Positions 43,450 through 52,521 of a stretch of 64,000 nucleotides of DNA are shown here, one piece after another. Under the pieces are notes generated by a model, which saw only the letters and a list, made by a program, of their open reading frames with translations, was not told the origin of the DNA and made no database searches. The translations under genes were made by a program, and so were the position numbers. Origin of the DNA: Candidatus Binatia bacterium (lineage in GTDB: Bacteria; Desulfobacterota; Binatia; UBA1149; JAJCZL01); assembly GCA_028278325.1 (NCBI GenBank), contig JANQEO010000157.1, positions 1 to 64,000 of the forward strand, written 5' to 3'. Numbering within the stretch: the first letter of the stretch is position 1; every line of letters begins with the position of its first letter.

Positions 43450-43968
43450 GTGAACGACCGACCGCCGGGCTTCACGCTCGTAGAAGTAGCCCTCGTGCTG
43501 CTCATAATGGGCGTCCTCCTGGTCGCACTGGTCCCTCGACTGCCCGAACTGACCGCTACCCGCAGTGAAGCCAGCGCTGACCGGCTCGCAACCTTGATTT
43601 CCTACCTGCACGACGAAGCGTCCCTGCGCGGCGAGACTTACAGGCTGACCTTGGATCTCGACAAAGACCGCTACAGCGTCGAGGTGCGAGCCGAGGCAGT
43701 CGACAACGCCGCCGACGACGACTTCACCGAGCGCTGGGACCCGTACGCGCGATCCGGCGTCTTGCCCGAAGGAGTGCGCCTGATTTCTCTCACTTCGGCT
43801 ACCGGCGTACAACGCAGCGGCGCATTCGAACTGCTGTTCGCTCCCGAAGGCAACAGAGAGGACGTGGCGATAGTGTTGGGCGACGGCGGCGACCGTACCT
43901 ACGCACTCGACTATCGTGCGATAACGGGCCGCGTCGACGTTCGGGCGGCAGGCCCGGGGTCCCGGTAA
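43450..43968 (+). CDS. gspH: Type II secretion minor pseudopilin GspH
   Basis: A 172-residue prepilin: short leader ending PPG, cleavage before FTLVE, hydrophobic helix, then a weakly conserved body with ATLISYLHDEASLRGETYRL, typical of GspH. Its place after gspG and before gspI supports the call. Start is GTG 43450. Confidence 0.88.
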   Translation: MNDRPPGFTLVEVALVLLIMGVLLVALVPRLPELTATRSEASADRLATLISYLHDEASLRGETYRLTLDLDKDRYSVEVRAEAVDNAADDDFTERWDPYARSGVLPEGVRLISLTSATGVQRSGAFELLFAPEGNREDVAIVLGDGGDRTYALDYRAITGRVDVRAAGPGSR

Positions 43969-43976
43969 AGAACTCG

Positions 43977-44399
43977 GTGACTGACGACACATCACGAAAC
44001 GGCTTTACCCTCTTGGAGGTGCTGGTCGCAGTGACGATCCTCGGCGTCGCCGTCGTCAGCCTTGCCGGCCTGCACGCCCGCAACATCCGACTGATGAACA
44101 GAAGCCAGGACATGAACGTGGCGGCGATGCTCGCGTCCAGACTGACCGCGTCGACGAGGGCTCGCGGGGCACCGGACCTCGGGACGACCCAGGGAGACTT
44201 CGACGAAGGCTTGGCTCTGCGCACACGCAGCGACAGAGAATTCACGACGACATCCGAGGATAGATTCGTATGGCAGATCACCGTCGAACCCACTCTCGAG
44301 CCCACCATCCGCGAGGTCACCGTCTCCGTTCGGCTGCGTGGTGAGGAAGACAGCCTCGTAGATCTCACCTACCTGAGCGGGGACACCGGTAGAAGATGA
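43977..44399 (+). CDS. gspI: Type II secretion minor pseudopilin GspI
   Basis: A 140-residue prepilin with leader ending SRNG and the mature N-terminus FTLLEVLVAV; the rest shows the GspI pattern NRSQDMNVAAMLASRL. GspI forms the tip complex with GspJ and GspK. Start is GTG 43977, 8 bases after gspH; it overlaps gspJ (ATGA). Confidence 0.9.
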   Translation: MTDDTSRNGFTLLEVLVAVTILGVAVVSLAGLHARNIRLMNRSQDMNVAAMLASRLTASTRARGAPDLGTTQGDFDEGLALRTRSDREFTTTSEDRFVWQITVEPTLEPTIREVTVSVRLRGEEDSLVDLTYLSGDTGRR

Positions 44400-45127
44400 C
44401 GCGTCGTCACGGTCCACCACTGCCCTCGGGTCGACGAGATGCCGGCCTCACCCTCCTCGAGCTACTCATAGCGGTTGCCATTCTGGGAATCATCGCGGGC
44501 GGACTCTACGGCACCTTCTCCAGGACCGTCACGACTCAAACTCTCGTACGAGAGCGGGCTACTTCTCTGGCTACGTCGAGGGCTATCTTCGACTGGCTCG
44601 AAAGCGATCTGCGTGGCGCTTTCGACACGGGCACATACGGCGACCGGATCCCACGGTTCTTCGCAAACGGTCAGCCCGCGCTTTCGAACTTGTACGAACG
44701 CGCCGTGATCCTCGACCTGACGGCCGTTACCTCGCGGGCCACCACCCCGCTGAACGGGCGCATGCCGCAGCGGAACACGGGGACCGACCGGGGCGACCAG
44801 ATTCGCGTAGCGTACCGGATCGAGAAGGAGGAGGAGGCCGATGACGGTCCACCCGGTTTCTCTCTGGTTCGCTACGAGCTGCGCCCCCCGCGGCATGACA
44901 TCTTCGAGCGCGGGTCACGAGCCGTCATAGCTACGGGCATCGAAGAGCTGTCGCTTCGATTCTGGGACGGCGTCCAGTGGTTGGAAGCATGGGACTCGAC
45001 GCTTCCCGGGCGTCAGGCCGGCAGTGTGCCCCGTATGGTACAAACCACGGTGCACCTGCCCCTGCGCGACGCTCCGAGTCTCGAACTCAGCTCCGCGCTC
45101 TATGTCGCGGCTGCCGATGAAGGCTGA
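44396..45127 (+). CDS. gspJ: Type II secretion minor pseudopilin GspJ
   Basis: A 243-residue prepilin with a longer, basic leader (about 17 residues) ending DAG and a mature N-terminus LTLLELLIAVAILGI (Glu at +5). The body includes a GspJ-like RAIFDWLESDLR segment and the RYELRPP strand. It couples with gspI by a four-base overlap. Confidence 0.9.
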   Translation: MTRRHGPPLPSGRRDAGLTLLELLIAVAILGIIAGGLYGTFSRTVTTQTLVRERATSLATSRAIFDWLESDLRGAFDTGTYGDRIPRFFANGQPALSNLYERAVILDLTAVTSRATTPLNGRMPQRNTGTDRGDQIRVAYRIEKEEEADDGPPGFSLVRYELRPPRHDIFERGSRAVIATGIEELSLRFWDGVQWLEAWDSTLPGRQAGSVPRMVQTTVHLPLRDAPSLELSSALYVAAADEG

Positions 45128-45134
45128 GGCACCA

Positions 45135-46163
45135 ATGACCTGCGGCAACAAGACCGAACGTGGGGTGGCCCTTCTGATCGTCCTACTGGCAACGGCCCTG
45201 CTGACCGTGGTCATCATGGAATTCACATACTCGAGTCAGGTGGAATACCGGCGTACGGCCACCTGGGTCACCGCCAAGAAGGCAGCGCTGCTCGCCGAGT
45301 CCGGAGTGCTCGTAGCTGCTCGCGCACTGGAATACGACTCCTTGCTCGATCGTCTCGAACCGCCCGCGTCGGACTCCCTCGACGAGTTCTGGGCCAAGCC
45401 CTGGGAGGTGCCGGTGGGTGACGGCGCCGTGTTCATCCGCATCGAGGACGAATCAGCCCTGTTCAACCTCAACCAGTTAATGCAGGTCAGGCTGACTGAC
45501 AGCGTCGTCCTGATGCGAGCGCGTGAACTCTTCGAGCGAAGTCGCGTAGACCCCGCCACGCTCGGCCCCATAATCGATTGGCTCGACCGCGACTCCTCTA
45601 CGTTCGTGCTTCCGACCGGCGCGGAGCAGGAGTACTACAGGGGACTGGACCCCGGCTATAGCCCGAGGAACTCCGGCCTGCGAACCTTCTCGGAACTGGC
45701 ATTGGTCAGGAATGTCGGCCCCAGGGACCTGTACAGGCTTCGCAGAGTGGCCGGCATCAGAGATCTCGGCGACACGCGCATCAACATCAACACGGCGCCG
45801 ATCGAGGTCCTATTGTCGCTGCACGTAGCGATGGATGAGTTGGCGGTCGCCGCCATCGTCGATCGCCGTAGCGAGGAGCCCTTCACGGCTCCCGCCCAGT
45901 TCACTGAAATCGAAGCTCTGCAGGGCATTCCGTTGGCAAGCCTCGTGAAGTTCACGAGCGATGTCTTCCGTGTCCGCGCGACCGGAGCCATCGATGGGGT
46001 GTATCAGTCGGTGGAGGCGTTGATTCGTCGCACCAGTGGCAGGTCCAGTATAGTGTATTCAACCGCACGCCGCGGGCCGAACGTCCCACTGGGTGAACGT
46101 CAGACCGCGGCCGGGCTCGACGATCTGGAAGGGCTTACCGAGAAGCAGCAGCTGGAGTTCTGA
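45135..46163 (+). CDS. gspK: Type II secretion tip pseudopilin GspK
   Basis: The largest minor pseudopilin, which caps the pseudopilus. The product (about 342 residues) has the cleavage site ERG before VALLIVLLATALL, lacking Glu at +5 as GspK does, then a large alpha domain with FNLNQLM and the helix-hairpin-helix-like INTAPIEVLLSL. ATG 45135 is preferred; ATG 45117 also opens the frame but overlaps gspJ. The long frame starting at 45024 is inside gspJ. Confidence 0.92.
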   Translation: MTCGNKTERGVALLIVLLATALLTVVIMEFTYSSQVEYRRTATWVTAKKAALLAESGVLVAARALEYDSLLDRLEPPASDSLDEFWAKPWEVPVGDGAVFIRIEDESALFNLNQLMQVRLTDSVVLMRARELFERSRVDPATLGPIIDWLDRDSSTFVLPTGAEQEYYRGLDPGYSPRNSGLRTFSELALVRNVGPRDLYRLRRVAGIRDLGDTRININTAPIEVLLSLHVAMDELAVAAIVDRRSEEPFTAPAQFTEIEALQGIPLASLVKFTSDVFRVRATGAIDGVYQSVEALIRRTSGRSSIVYSTARRGPNVPLGERQTAAGLDDLEGLTEKQQLEF

Positions 46164-46165
46164 AC

Positions 46166-47557
46166 TTGAGCAGTCGGATTCTGGGCGTACACCTCACCTC
46201 GCGGCGCATGTGCATCGCAGCTGCCGAATCGACACTCGGGTCCGTCAAGGTCACGACCATCGTCGACTTTGGTCTCGACAAGGCCACGAGCATGGCGAGG
46301 ATGATCTCGGATCAGAGTTGGGACCGGGTCATCGCCAGCCTACCCGGCGACGCGGCCGCCTTCCGCTTCCTCGACTTTCCTTTCCGCGACAAGAGACGTC
46401 TGGATCAGGCGGTGGGGTCCGCACTGGAAGAGCATGTCCCCCTCGACCTCGAGAACTCCGTGTGCAGCTACGACTTCTCCTCTCCGGCCAAGTCAGGGCG
46501 CGTCCTTGCCGCGATGGCGGATAGTCAGGCCGTTTCGGCCCAGCTGGCGGCTCTTGCCGAACACGGCGTCGAACCTTCCAGGCTGGTCTGGGCGCCTCCG
46601 GCGGCGATCAACGTATACAGGAAGGCCTGCGGTCCGCGCGGTGCCTATACCGCCGTCGATGTCAGTGCGGACGGCGCGATCGTAGGGGTGATCGAAGACA
46701 ACGAACTGCAAGCCCTTCGCATCCTCAGGCACTGCCCCGAAGGCATGCTGGTTCGCAACCTCGCGTGGACGATTCGGACGATCAGCCCGGCGGGCGATCG
46801 CCTCGTTCTCGGCGGTCCTGCGGCGGGTAACCTGACATCAGCCCTCGGAGAGGCGCTCCCCGACCGCAAGCTCGAAGCGTTGCCCGAGGAGTGCCCTCTA
46901 AAGGTAACGGGTGCTCCTACCTCGGACTGGCGTGCCGCTGCACCCGCCGTGGGCCTCATCATGGCCGCTCACGAAGGCGCCGGGGAGCCCGTGATCGACT
47001 TCTCCCTCCCCGCCCGGAGCGAATCCCGCTCCTACTTCGGCGCACCCACCGAAACGCGCGCCACCGCGACTTGGGCCGCGGCCGCTGTCGTGCTGGCACT
47101 CACGGCCAACGTCCTGGAATACACGCGCTTGTCGGGGCAACGACGTGACCTGAGACAGCAGGCCGAGAGCATCTACCAGGGTGCCATGCACAGCCAAGCC
47201 GCCGGGCCGGGGATGACGCTCAAGATGGAAATGCGCCTCAAGGAGCTGCAGCGCCGTACCCAAGAGGGAGCAGGCGGAATGGGAACCTCCTCTCCGCTCA
47301 AGGTTCTCGCACTCTTGTCGGCGGCCATACCCGGCGACCTCGAAGTCGAGTTCGACACCTTCGTCACCGATCCTCCCAATCTCAAGTTTACCGGGCGAGG
47401 ACCGTCCTTCGAGGCCGTGACCAAGCTCCAGGAGTCTCTGGAGGGAAACGAGAACTTCGCGACAATAGAGGTGCGCGACGTCCGGGCGGCAGTGGACGGA
47501 TCTGGCGTGGACTTCCAGCTTCTCATGAAGGTAGGCGACATACAGAGGCCCACGTGA
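46166..47557 (+). CDS. gspL: Type II secretion protein GspL (PilM-like actin fold)
   Basis: Bitopic protein that docks GspE at the membrane. The 463-residue protein has a PilM/actin-like cytoplasmic domain (about 1-285, ILGVHLTSRRMCIA and EEHVPLDLENSV), one membrane helix (301-317), and a periplasmic ferredoxin-like domain. TTG 46166 lies 3 bases after the gspK stop with GGAG upstream. Confidence 0.88.
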   Translation: MSSRILGVHLTSRRMCIAAAESTLGSVKVTTIVDFGLDKATSMARMISDQSWDRVIASLPGDAAAFRFLDFPFRDKRRLDQAVGSALEEHVPLDLENSVCSYDFSSPAKSGRVLAAMADSQAVSAQLAALAEHGVEPSRLVWAPPAAINVYRKACGPRGAYTAVDVSADGAIVGVIEDNELQALRILRHCPEGMLVRNLAWTIRTISPAGDRLVLGGPAAGNLTSALGEALPDRKLEALPEECPLKVTGAPTSDWRAAAPAVGLIMAAHEGAGEPVIDFSLPARSESRSYFGAPTETRATATWAAAAVVLALTANVLEYTRLSGQRRDLRQQAESIYQGAMHSQAAGPGMTLKMEMRLKELQRRTQEGAGGMGTSSPLKVLALLSAAIPGDLEVEFDTFVTDPPNLKFTGRGPSFEAVTKLQESLEGNENFATIEVRDVRAAVDGSGVDFQLLMKVGDIQRPT

Positions 47558-48108
47558 ACCAACTCCTTCAACAGCTTCTGGGACTTCTTGCCCGGCTCAA
47601 CCCCCGCGAGCAACGGCTGGTGATCGCGTTCGCCGCGCTTCTGGTGCTTGCGGTCGCCTATCTCGCCGTCGTAGAGCCCCTCGTGATCGGTCGACAGAGA
47701 CTTCACGCGAGCATCGAGAAGCTGCGTGAGGACATCGGACACATGCAACGGCTCTCCAACCGCATCGCCGTTCTCGAAACGACATTGCCTGGCAAGTCGG
47801 ATGTAGCGGACAGCGACGCGGACTTCTCCCTGTTTTCGTTCATCGACAAAGTAACGGCCGCATCCGTCGAGGCGGACTCGATCGAATCGATGAACCCTAG
47901 CCGCCGCAAGACAGCCGACGGCAGCGACGAGGTCTATGTCGAGATCAAACTGAGCCGCGTCAGCCTTCGGGCGGTCGTGGCGCTGCTGCGCGGCATCGAA
48001 GAATCGGGACGGCCCGTGTCGATCAGACAGCTGGAGATGCGCCGCAAGTATGACGACAAGACGCGTTTCGACCTCACGCTGGTAGCCGCGACGTTGGAAC
48101 CGGCATGA
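47554..48108 (+). CDS. gspM: Type II secretion protein GspM
   Basis: A 184-residue bitopic protein with a short cytoplasmic tail, one membrane helix (about 22-45), a coiled segment and a periplasmic domain, matching GspM/PilO-like proteins. It starts at GTG 47554 in a GTGA overlap with gspL, its normal partner. Confidence 0.85.
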   Translation: MNQLLQQLLGLLARLNPREQRLVIAFAALLVLAVAYLAVVEPLVIGRQRLHASIEKLREDIGHMQRLSNRIAVLETTLPGKSDVADSDADFSLFSFIDKVTAASVEADSIESMNPSRRKTADGSDEVYVEIKLSRVSLRAVVALLRGIEESGRPVSIRQLEMRRKYDDKTRFDLTLVAATLEPA

Positions 48109-48983
48109 GGAAAGCGCTCGTATTCATCGGGCTGCTTCTCCTGTTTCTGATCTGGACCTTCCCTCACGAACAACTCGTCAGGCGACTCATCCTGCCGCGA
48201 GCGGCCGCTTTGGGCGTCGGCTTGACCTTCGACGATGTGTCCTTCGGTTTTCCTTTCACCTACACGCTCTCCGGCGTCGAGGTCACTCGCGGAGCCTACC
48301 GAGTGACCCTTGCCTCCACACGGCTGGGGTTCGGGCTCGATGGAGACGTCTCTCTCGACATCAACGCCTGCGGCGGAGAGCTGTCCGGCCGTCTGTCGCG
48401 CGAAGACAGCCCCCAAGCCGGCAACGCACTGAACCTGTACGTGAGCTTCGAAGGCGTGAACCCGGGGCTATGCCTCGATCTGGGCTCACTGGAGGTGCGC
48501 GGCAGATTCGACGGCGAGCTTCAACTTGCAGGGCTCGCGACGTCAGGACCACGGGGCCGGGCGCTGCCTGCGGGCAGTGGAGCACTGAACCTCAAGAGCG
48601 ATTCCGGGAAGATCTCAGGCGCACTTCCTGCCGCCCCCGCACGGCGGGGTACGACCGCACAGCGTCCGGGCTTTCCCCTGGGCGAGTGGACGTTCAGCAA
48701 CCTCGAGGCGGCATCGACACTGCAAGCCGGGACCGTGAACATCTCGAAGCTCAACATGTACGTGGAAGGCGTCGAGTGGCGGCTCACGAAAGGCAAACTC
48801 AGCCCGGCTACTTCCGGAGAGACGAGGCTTCGCTGCGACCTGCGCGCGCGCAAGGTGGAAGATGATGCGCGTTCCAAGGCCCTTCTCGGACTGCTGCCGA
48901 AAGCGGGAGAAGACCGCGACGGGTGGCGACGCTACACGCTCACCGGAACGCTGTCGGCACCCAAGCTGGTCGGCTTGAAGTAA
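48105..48983 (+). CDS. gspN: Type II secretion protein GspN (deltaproteobacterial type)
   Basis: A 292-residue protein with an N-terminal membrane helix (about 4-20), then a beta-rich, AsmA-like periplasmic domain with repeated short strands (LSGVEVTRGAYRVTL and LEVRGRFDGELQL). This matches the type II secretion GspN of deltaproteobacteria, rather than enteric GspN, and ends the gsp operon 6 bases before the convergent lpxC-fusion gene. Function within the apparatus is unclear. Confidence 0.75.
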   Translation: MRKALVFIGLLLLFLIWTFPHEQLVRRLILPRAAALGVGLTFDDVSFGFPFTYTLSGVEVTRGAYRVTLASTRLGFGLDGDVSLDINACGGELSGRLSREDSPQAGNALNLYVSFEGVNPGLCLDLGSLEVRGRFDGELQLAGLATSGPRGRALPAGSGALNLKSDSGKISGALPAAPARRGTTAQRPGFPLGEWTFSNLEAASTLQAGTVNISKLNMYVEGVEWRLTKGKLSPATSGETRLRCDLRARKVEDDARSKALLGLLPKAGEDRDGWRRYTLTGTLSAPKLVGLK

Positions 48984-48989
48984 ACGCCC

Positions 48990-50246
48990 TTAGCCGAAAC
49001 GCTTCCAGATCTCTTTCACCAGCGCGATGTTGGCCGAGTGTCCGGTCTTGCGTGCATGCACTGCGCCCCGTAGCGGTGCGCCCAGCAAGTAGAAATCGCC
49101 CATTATGTCGAGGATCTTGTGGCGGGCGAGTTCCTCGGGGAAACGCAGCTCCGTGTTGACGATACCGGTGTCACCGATGAGGATGAAGTTGCTCAGTTGC
49201 CCACCCTGGCCGAGCCCCGCATTCTCTAAGGCTCGTATCTCTTCAACGAAGCCGAAGGTTCGAGCCGGGGCGATCTCGTCCCTGAAGGACGCGGGCCCGG
49301 TGAAATCGAAAGTGTAGGTCTGCTCTCCGACCGGCTCGGGGTAGGACAGCTCGTAGGTAACGCGAAAGCCATCGTGAGGAACGATCGAGATGTGCTCGTC
49401 GTCGCCGAAGTCCAGCCGCACCTCCTCGTCCACGGCCACCGCGGGCCGCCACGAATCCTGATCTTCGACTCCTGCCGACTCGACCATCTTGCAGAACTCG
49501 ACCGCCGAGCCGTCCAGAATGGGGACCTCGCCTTCCACCTTTACGAGCAGGTTGGTGACACCATAGGCGTGCAGAGAGGCCATGAGATGCTCCACCGTGC
49601 GAGCGCTCATGCCGTCTTTGTGCAGAGTCGTCGCGTAACCGGTGGAGTCTACGTTGTCTACGTGGGCTGCAACGTAGCCTTCTCCCGCCACGCTGCCGAA
49701 GCGGATACCGCTGCCGGCCGGCAGAGGGTGCAGGATCAGACCGGTCCTGACGCCGCTGTGCAACCCCTGGCCACCGCCCACGACACTTCGGCTGAGCGTC
49801 CTTTCCATGACGGACGGACCCTGCACGCCAGCCGAGTTTCCGGACGGCCCCAGTTCGGCCCTGCTATCACCGAGTTCGTCCCCCGAACTGCGAAGAGCAC
49901 GACGGATGGACCCGAGTAACCCGTCGATCGAAAAGGGCTTCTCGATGAAGTCGACGGCGCCAAGCTTGGTGGCCTTGACGGCGGTCTCCACGTTGCCGTG
50001 CCCGGATACCACGATCACGGGCAGGTCACTGCGAGCGGATCTCAATTCCTGAAGCAACTGGATGCCGTCCATCTCCGGCATCCAAACATCGAGAAGGACC
50101 AGGCGAGGATCCGTCGCCCCGAGCTTGGAGATAGCCTCACTGCCGTTGCCGGCGGTTTCGACCTGGAAGCCCTCATCTCTCAACACGCCACCGATCGAGT
50201 CCCGAACGTTGGCGTCGTCGTCGACTATCAATATCGTCTCGTTCAT
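48990..50246 (-). CDS. lpxC: Response-regulator receiver domain fused to LpxC deacetylase
   Basis: One 418-residue frame. Residues 1-120 form an NtrX-like receiver: D9/D10 pocket, phosphoacceptor D53 in LLDVWMP, switch S81 in VSGHG, and K103 in EKPF. After a Ser/Gly-rich linker (about 121-146), residues 147-418 are LpxC (UDP-3-O-acyl-GlcNAc deacetylase): GLHSG, E219-H220 in TVEHLM, RTFGF (330-331), H376/K377/D380/D384 in RHKILDIMGD, and H403. All zinc and catalytic residues are present. The AAA+ and DNA-binding parts of NtrX are absent, and the protein ends 8 residues after the last core strand (KEIWKRFG), without the FtsH degron tail of E. coli LpxC. ATG 50246 lies 7 bases after the kinase gene. 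LpxC identity is certain; regulation by phosphorylation is inferred. Confidence 0.92.
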   Translation of the reverse strand: MNETILIVDDDANVRDSIGGVLRDEGFQVETAGNGSEAISKLGATDPRLVLLDVWMPEMDGIQLLQELRSARSDLPVIVVSGHGNVETAVKATKLGAVDFIEKPFSIDGLLGSIRRALRSSGDELGDSRAELGPSGNSAGVQGPSVMERTLSRSVVGGGQGLHSGVRTGLILHPLPAGSGIRFGSVAGEGYVAAHVDNVDSTGYATTLHKDGMSARTVEHLMASLHAYGVTNLLVKVEGEVPILDGSAVEFCKMVESAGVEDQDSWRPAVAVDEEVRLDFGDDEHISIVPHDGFRVTYELSYPEPVGEQTYTFDFTGPASFRDEIAPARTFGFVEEIRALENAGLGQGGQLSNFILIGDTGIVNTELRFPEELARHKILDIMGDFYLLGAPLRGAVHARKTGHSANIALVKEIWKRFG

Positions 50247-50253
50247 ACCCGCT

Positions 50254-52521
50254 TCATGCCTTGCCCGTCTCGGCCACAGCCGCATCTTCGATCTTGGCCG
50301 GGAATTCTATCGTGAACCGGCTGCCACTGGGCATATTGTCGCGCAACCGGATGTAGGCCTGGTGCTCGGCGGCTACCGAGGCCACGATGGCCAGGCCCAA
50401 TCCGGTACCGTCGTCCTTGGTCGAGAAATACGGCTCGAACACCCTGGCCTTGTCCTCCGCCGAGATCCCCGGCCCGTTGTCGGCCACTTCAAGTATCACT
50501 CTAGATAGCGCCTTGTCGAATGTCGTCTTTACTCGGATTTGATTGGAGCCCGCTTCCTGACCGTTGGCTTCGGCCGGCGAAGATCCGGCGGAAACCGACA
50601 CGGCATTGTCCAGCAGGTTGATCAGGGCCCGCTTCACGCCGTCCCGGTTCATCATCACGGGCGGCAAGCTCTCTCCCCTCTCGAAGCCAATGTCCATATC
50701 GGGCCAGGCCTGACGATACAGCGGCAGGGTCTCGGCCACGATGTCGTTGAGATCGTGCAGGGACTTTTCGGTGTCACCACCCTGGGTGAAGCGGGAGAAC
50801 TCGTTGACGAGGTTCTTGAGGTGGTCGACCTGGTCGACGATCGTAGTGGTGCATTCGTCGAACAGCACGGCATCATCGCCCTCGACGCTCTCGCCCAGAC
50901 GTCGCTTGAGCCGCTGAGCGGAAAGCTGGATGGGGGTCAGAGGGTTCTTGATCTCGTGAGCAATCCTGCGCGCGACCTCCTTCCAGGCCTCCGTGCGCTC
51001 GACCGCGACGATCTGGGACACATCCTCGAAGAACAGGACGGAGCCCGCAGCGCTTCCGCTGCGACGCAACAACGCTGTAGCCGTCACGAGCAAAGTCCTG
51101 CCCTCTTCTTTGCGCTGGATGTTGCGCCGTGTCCCCGAAGGCAGAGCCCCTGAGTTGAGCTCCTCGAGCATGGCGGCAACCTCGGGATAGCCTGCATCCG
51201 TGAACACGCCTATGGCCTCACGCCCGACCAGACCCGAGGCCGGCAGACCCAGCAAGGATACGGCAGCCGGATTGACGGTACTGATCAGATGCTGGCTGTC
51301 CACGGAAACCACGCCGGCCGCCACGTTGGCCAGCACGTTCTCGATGTATCGGCGACGTTCGTCGAGATCTTCATGGGAAGTCTGCAACTGACCGGTCATC
51401 GAATTGAACGCCCTCACCAGTGTCGCAACCTCGTCTCCGCCCGTTTCCTCGATCTTCACGCCCCATCGTCCTGCCGCGACATCTTGTGTCGCCTCGGCGA
51501 GTCGCCCGATAGGGTCGGTTATGCTTCGAGCCAGGTAGATGCCGACCCACGTGGCACTGAAGACGACTACGAGAGACGCTAGAGAGAGGGTCAGTATGTA
51601 GAGGTTTCGAAACGGTCTTCGGCTCTGCTTGAGCTGCCGGTAGTCGCGGTAGGAGTCGAGGATGTCCTGGCTCCAGGCCTTGGCGCTGCGTTTGACCAGA
51701 TAGTCGACGATAACGGCACCGACGACCTCCTCGCCCGAGCGGCCTCCGTAGACCGGCGAACCCCCACGGATGATGTCGGACTCGCCCAGCACCTCCACGC
51801 GTGTCGCATCCTCCCCGAGGAAGGTCTCGTCGAGAAGCTCACGGTCCGCCTTCAGAGGCAGTCCCGTCGGTGCCTGCTCGTTGAACTGGACCACCCGCTG
51901 CTCACCCTGGCGGTCGAAAATCTGGACGGTGCCGAGGTTGTAGCTGCGCTGATGCTCCTCGACCAGAGCTTCGAGACGGCGCTTGTTCCTGAGGCCACTG
52001 CCCCCGTCGGCCGAAATCGCCCGGCTTATCGCACGCGAATGCAGCAACGCGTCGGCCGCCGACTCCTCGTAGTAGGTATGCGCCAAGCTCCACGCTCCCT
52101 CCAACGACTCTTCGACCTCGGTGCTGAACCAACCGTCGATGGTGTTGGTGAAGAACTCCATGGACACGAGCAACAACACCAGGGCCGGGAACGCGGCGAT
52201 GGTCACGAACGCCATCACCATCCGCCCCTTCAACTGGCTTCCGAGAACGCGTTGCCTTCGCTCGACCACCAGCTTCGTAAGGTTGCGCACGACCAAGAAG
52301 ATCAAGAGGAGAAGGAGGATGATGTTGGTGTTGATGAGAAGGAAGGAGAATACGTTGCCGGCTGCGCCGCGCGCGTTGGGGTTGCGGATCTCCCAGAGCG
52401 CGAAGAACAGCACCGCTAGACCCGCGGCGAGGATTATCAAGCCTTCGAAGCGACGCCTGCGTGCTTCTTCCTGACTGGGGCCGGAGGGTTCGTCGGGCAG
52501 TGCGTTGGGGTCGCTCGTCAC
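50254..52521 (-). CDS. NtrY-like transmembrane sensor histidine kinase
   Basis: A 755-residue kinase. Membrane helices lie at about 26-44, 57-78, 101-122 and 306-328, with a periplasmic sensor between the last two. Then come HAMP (about 329-382), PAS (about 388-500), HisKA with H522 in [10 protein letters not shown], and an ATPase domain with N635/N639 (LINLLDNA), DNGPG (681-685), FEPYFSTK and GTGLGL (705-710). The architecture matches NtrY, normally paired with NtrX. Here the downstream gene has the NtrX receiver joined to LpxC, so that fusion is the likely phosphorylation partner. GTG 52521 overlaps the ruvB stop (GTGA). Confidence 0.93.
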   Translation of the reverse strand: MTSDPNALPDEPSGPSQEEARRRRFEGLIILAAGLAVLFFALWEIRNPNARGAAGNVFSFLLINTNIILLLLLIFLVVRNLTKLVVERRQRVLGSQLKGRMVMAFVTIAAFPALVLLLVSMEFFTNTIDGWFSTEVEESLEGAWSLAHTYYEESAADALLHSRAISRAISADGGSGLRNKRRLEALVEEHQRSYNLGTVQIFDRQGEQRVVQFNEQAPTGLPLKADRELLDETFLGEDATRVEVLGESDIIRGGSPVYGGRSGEEVVGAVIVDYLVKRSAKAWSQDILDSYRDYRQLKQSRRPFRNLYILTLSLASLVVVFSATWVGIYLARSITDPIGRLAEATQDVAAGRWGVKIEETGGDEVATLVRAFNSMTGQLQTSHEDLDERRRYIENVLANVAAGVVSVDSQHLISTVNPAAVSLLGLPASGLVGREAIGVFTDAGYPEVAAMLEELNSGALPSGTRRNIQRKEEGRTLLVTATALLRRSGSAAGSVLFFEDVSQIVAVERTEAWKEVARRIAHEIKNPLTPIQLSAQRLKRRLGESVEGDDAVLFDECTTTIVDQVDHLKNLVNEFSRFTQGGDTEKSLHDLNDIVAETLPLYRQAWPDMDIGFERGESLPPVMMNRDGVKRALINLLDNAVSVSAGSSPAEANGQEAGSNQIRVKTTFDKALSRVILEVADNGPGISAEDKARVFEPYFSTKDDGTGLGLAIVASVAAEHQAYIRLRDNMPSGSRFTIEFPAKIEDAAVAETGKA

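Noticed and set aside
48990..50246. That the receiver-LpxC fusion is a sequencing or assembly merge of two genes
   Set aside because: Both domains are complete, joined by a linker of plausible Ser/Gly-rich composition, and the frame is unbroken. A single indel restoring frame at the exact boundary cannot be excluded from one sequence, so relatives should be checked.
50246..50285. An upstream start for the receiver-LpxC gene at 50285
   Set aside because: It would overlap the kinase C-terminus and add an arginine-rich peptide not found in receiver domains; ATG 50246 begins at the first beta strand.
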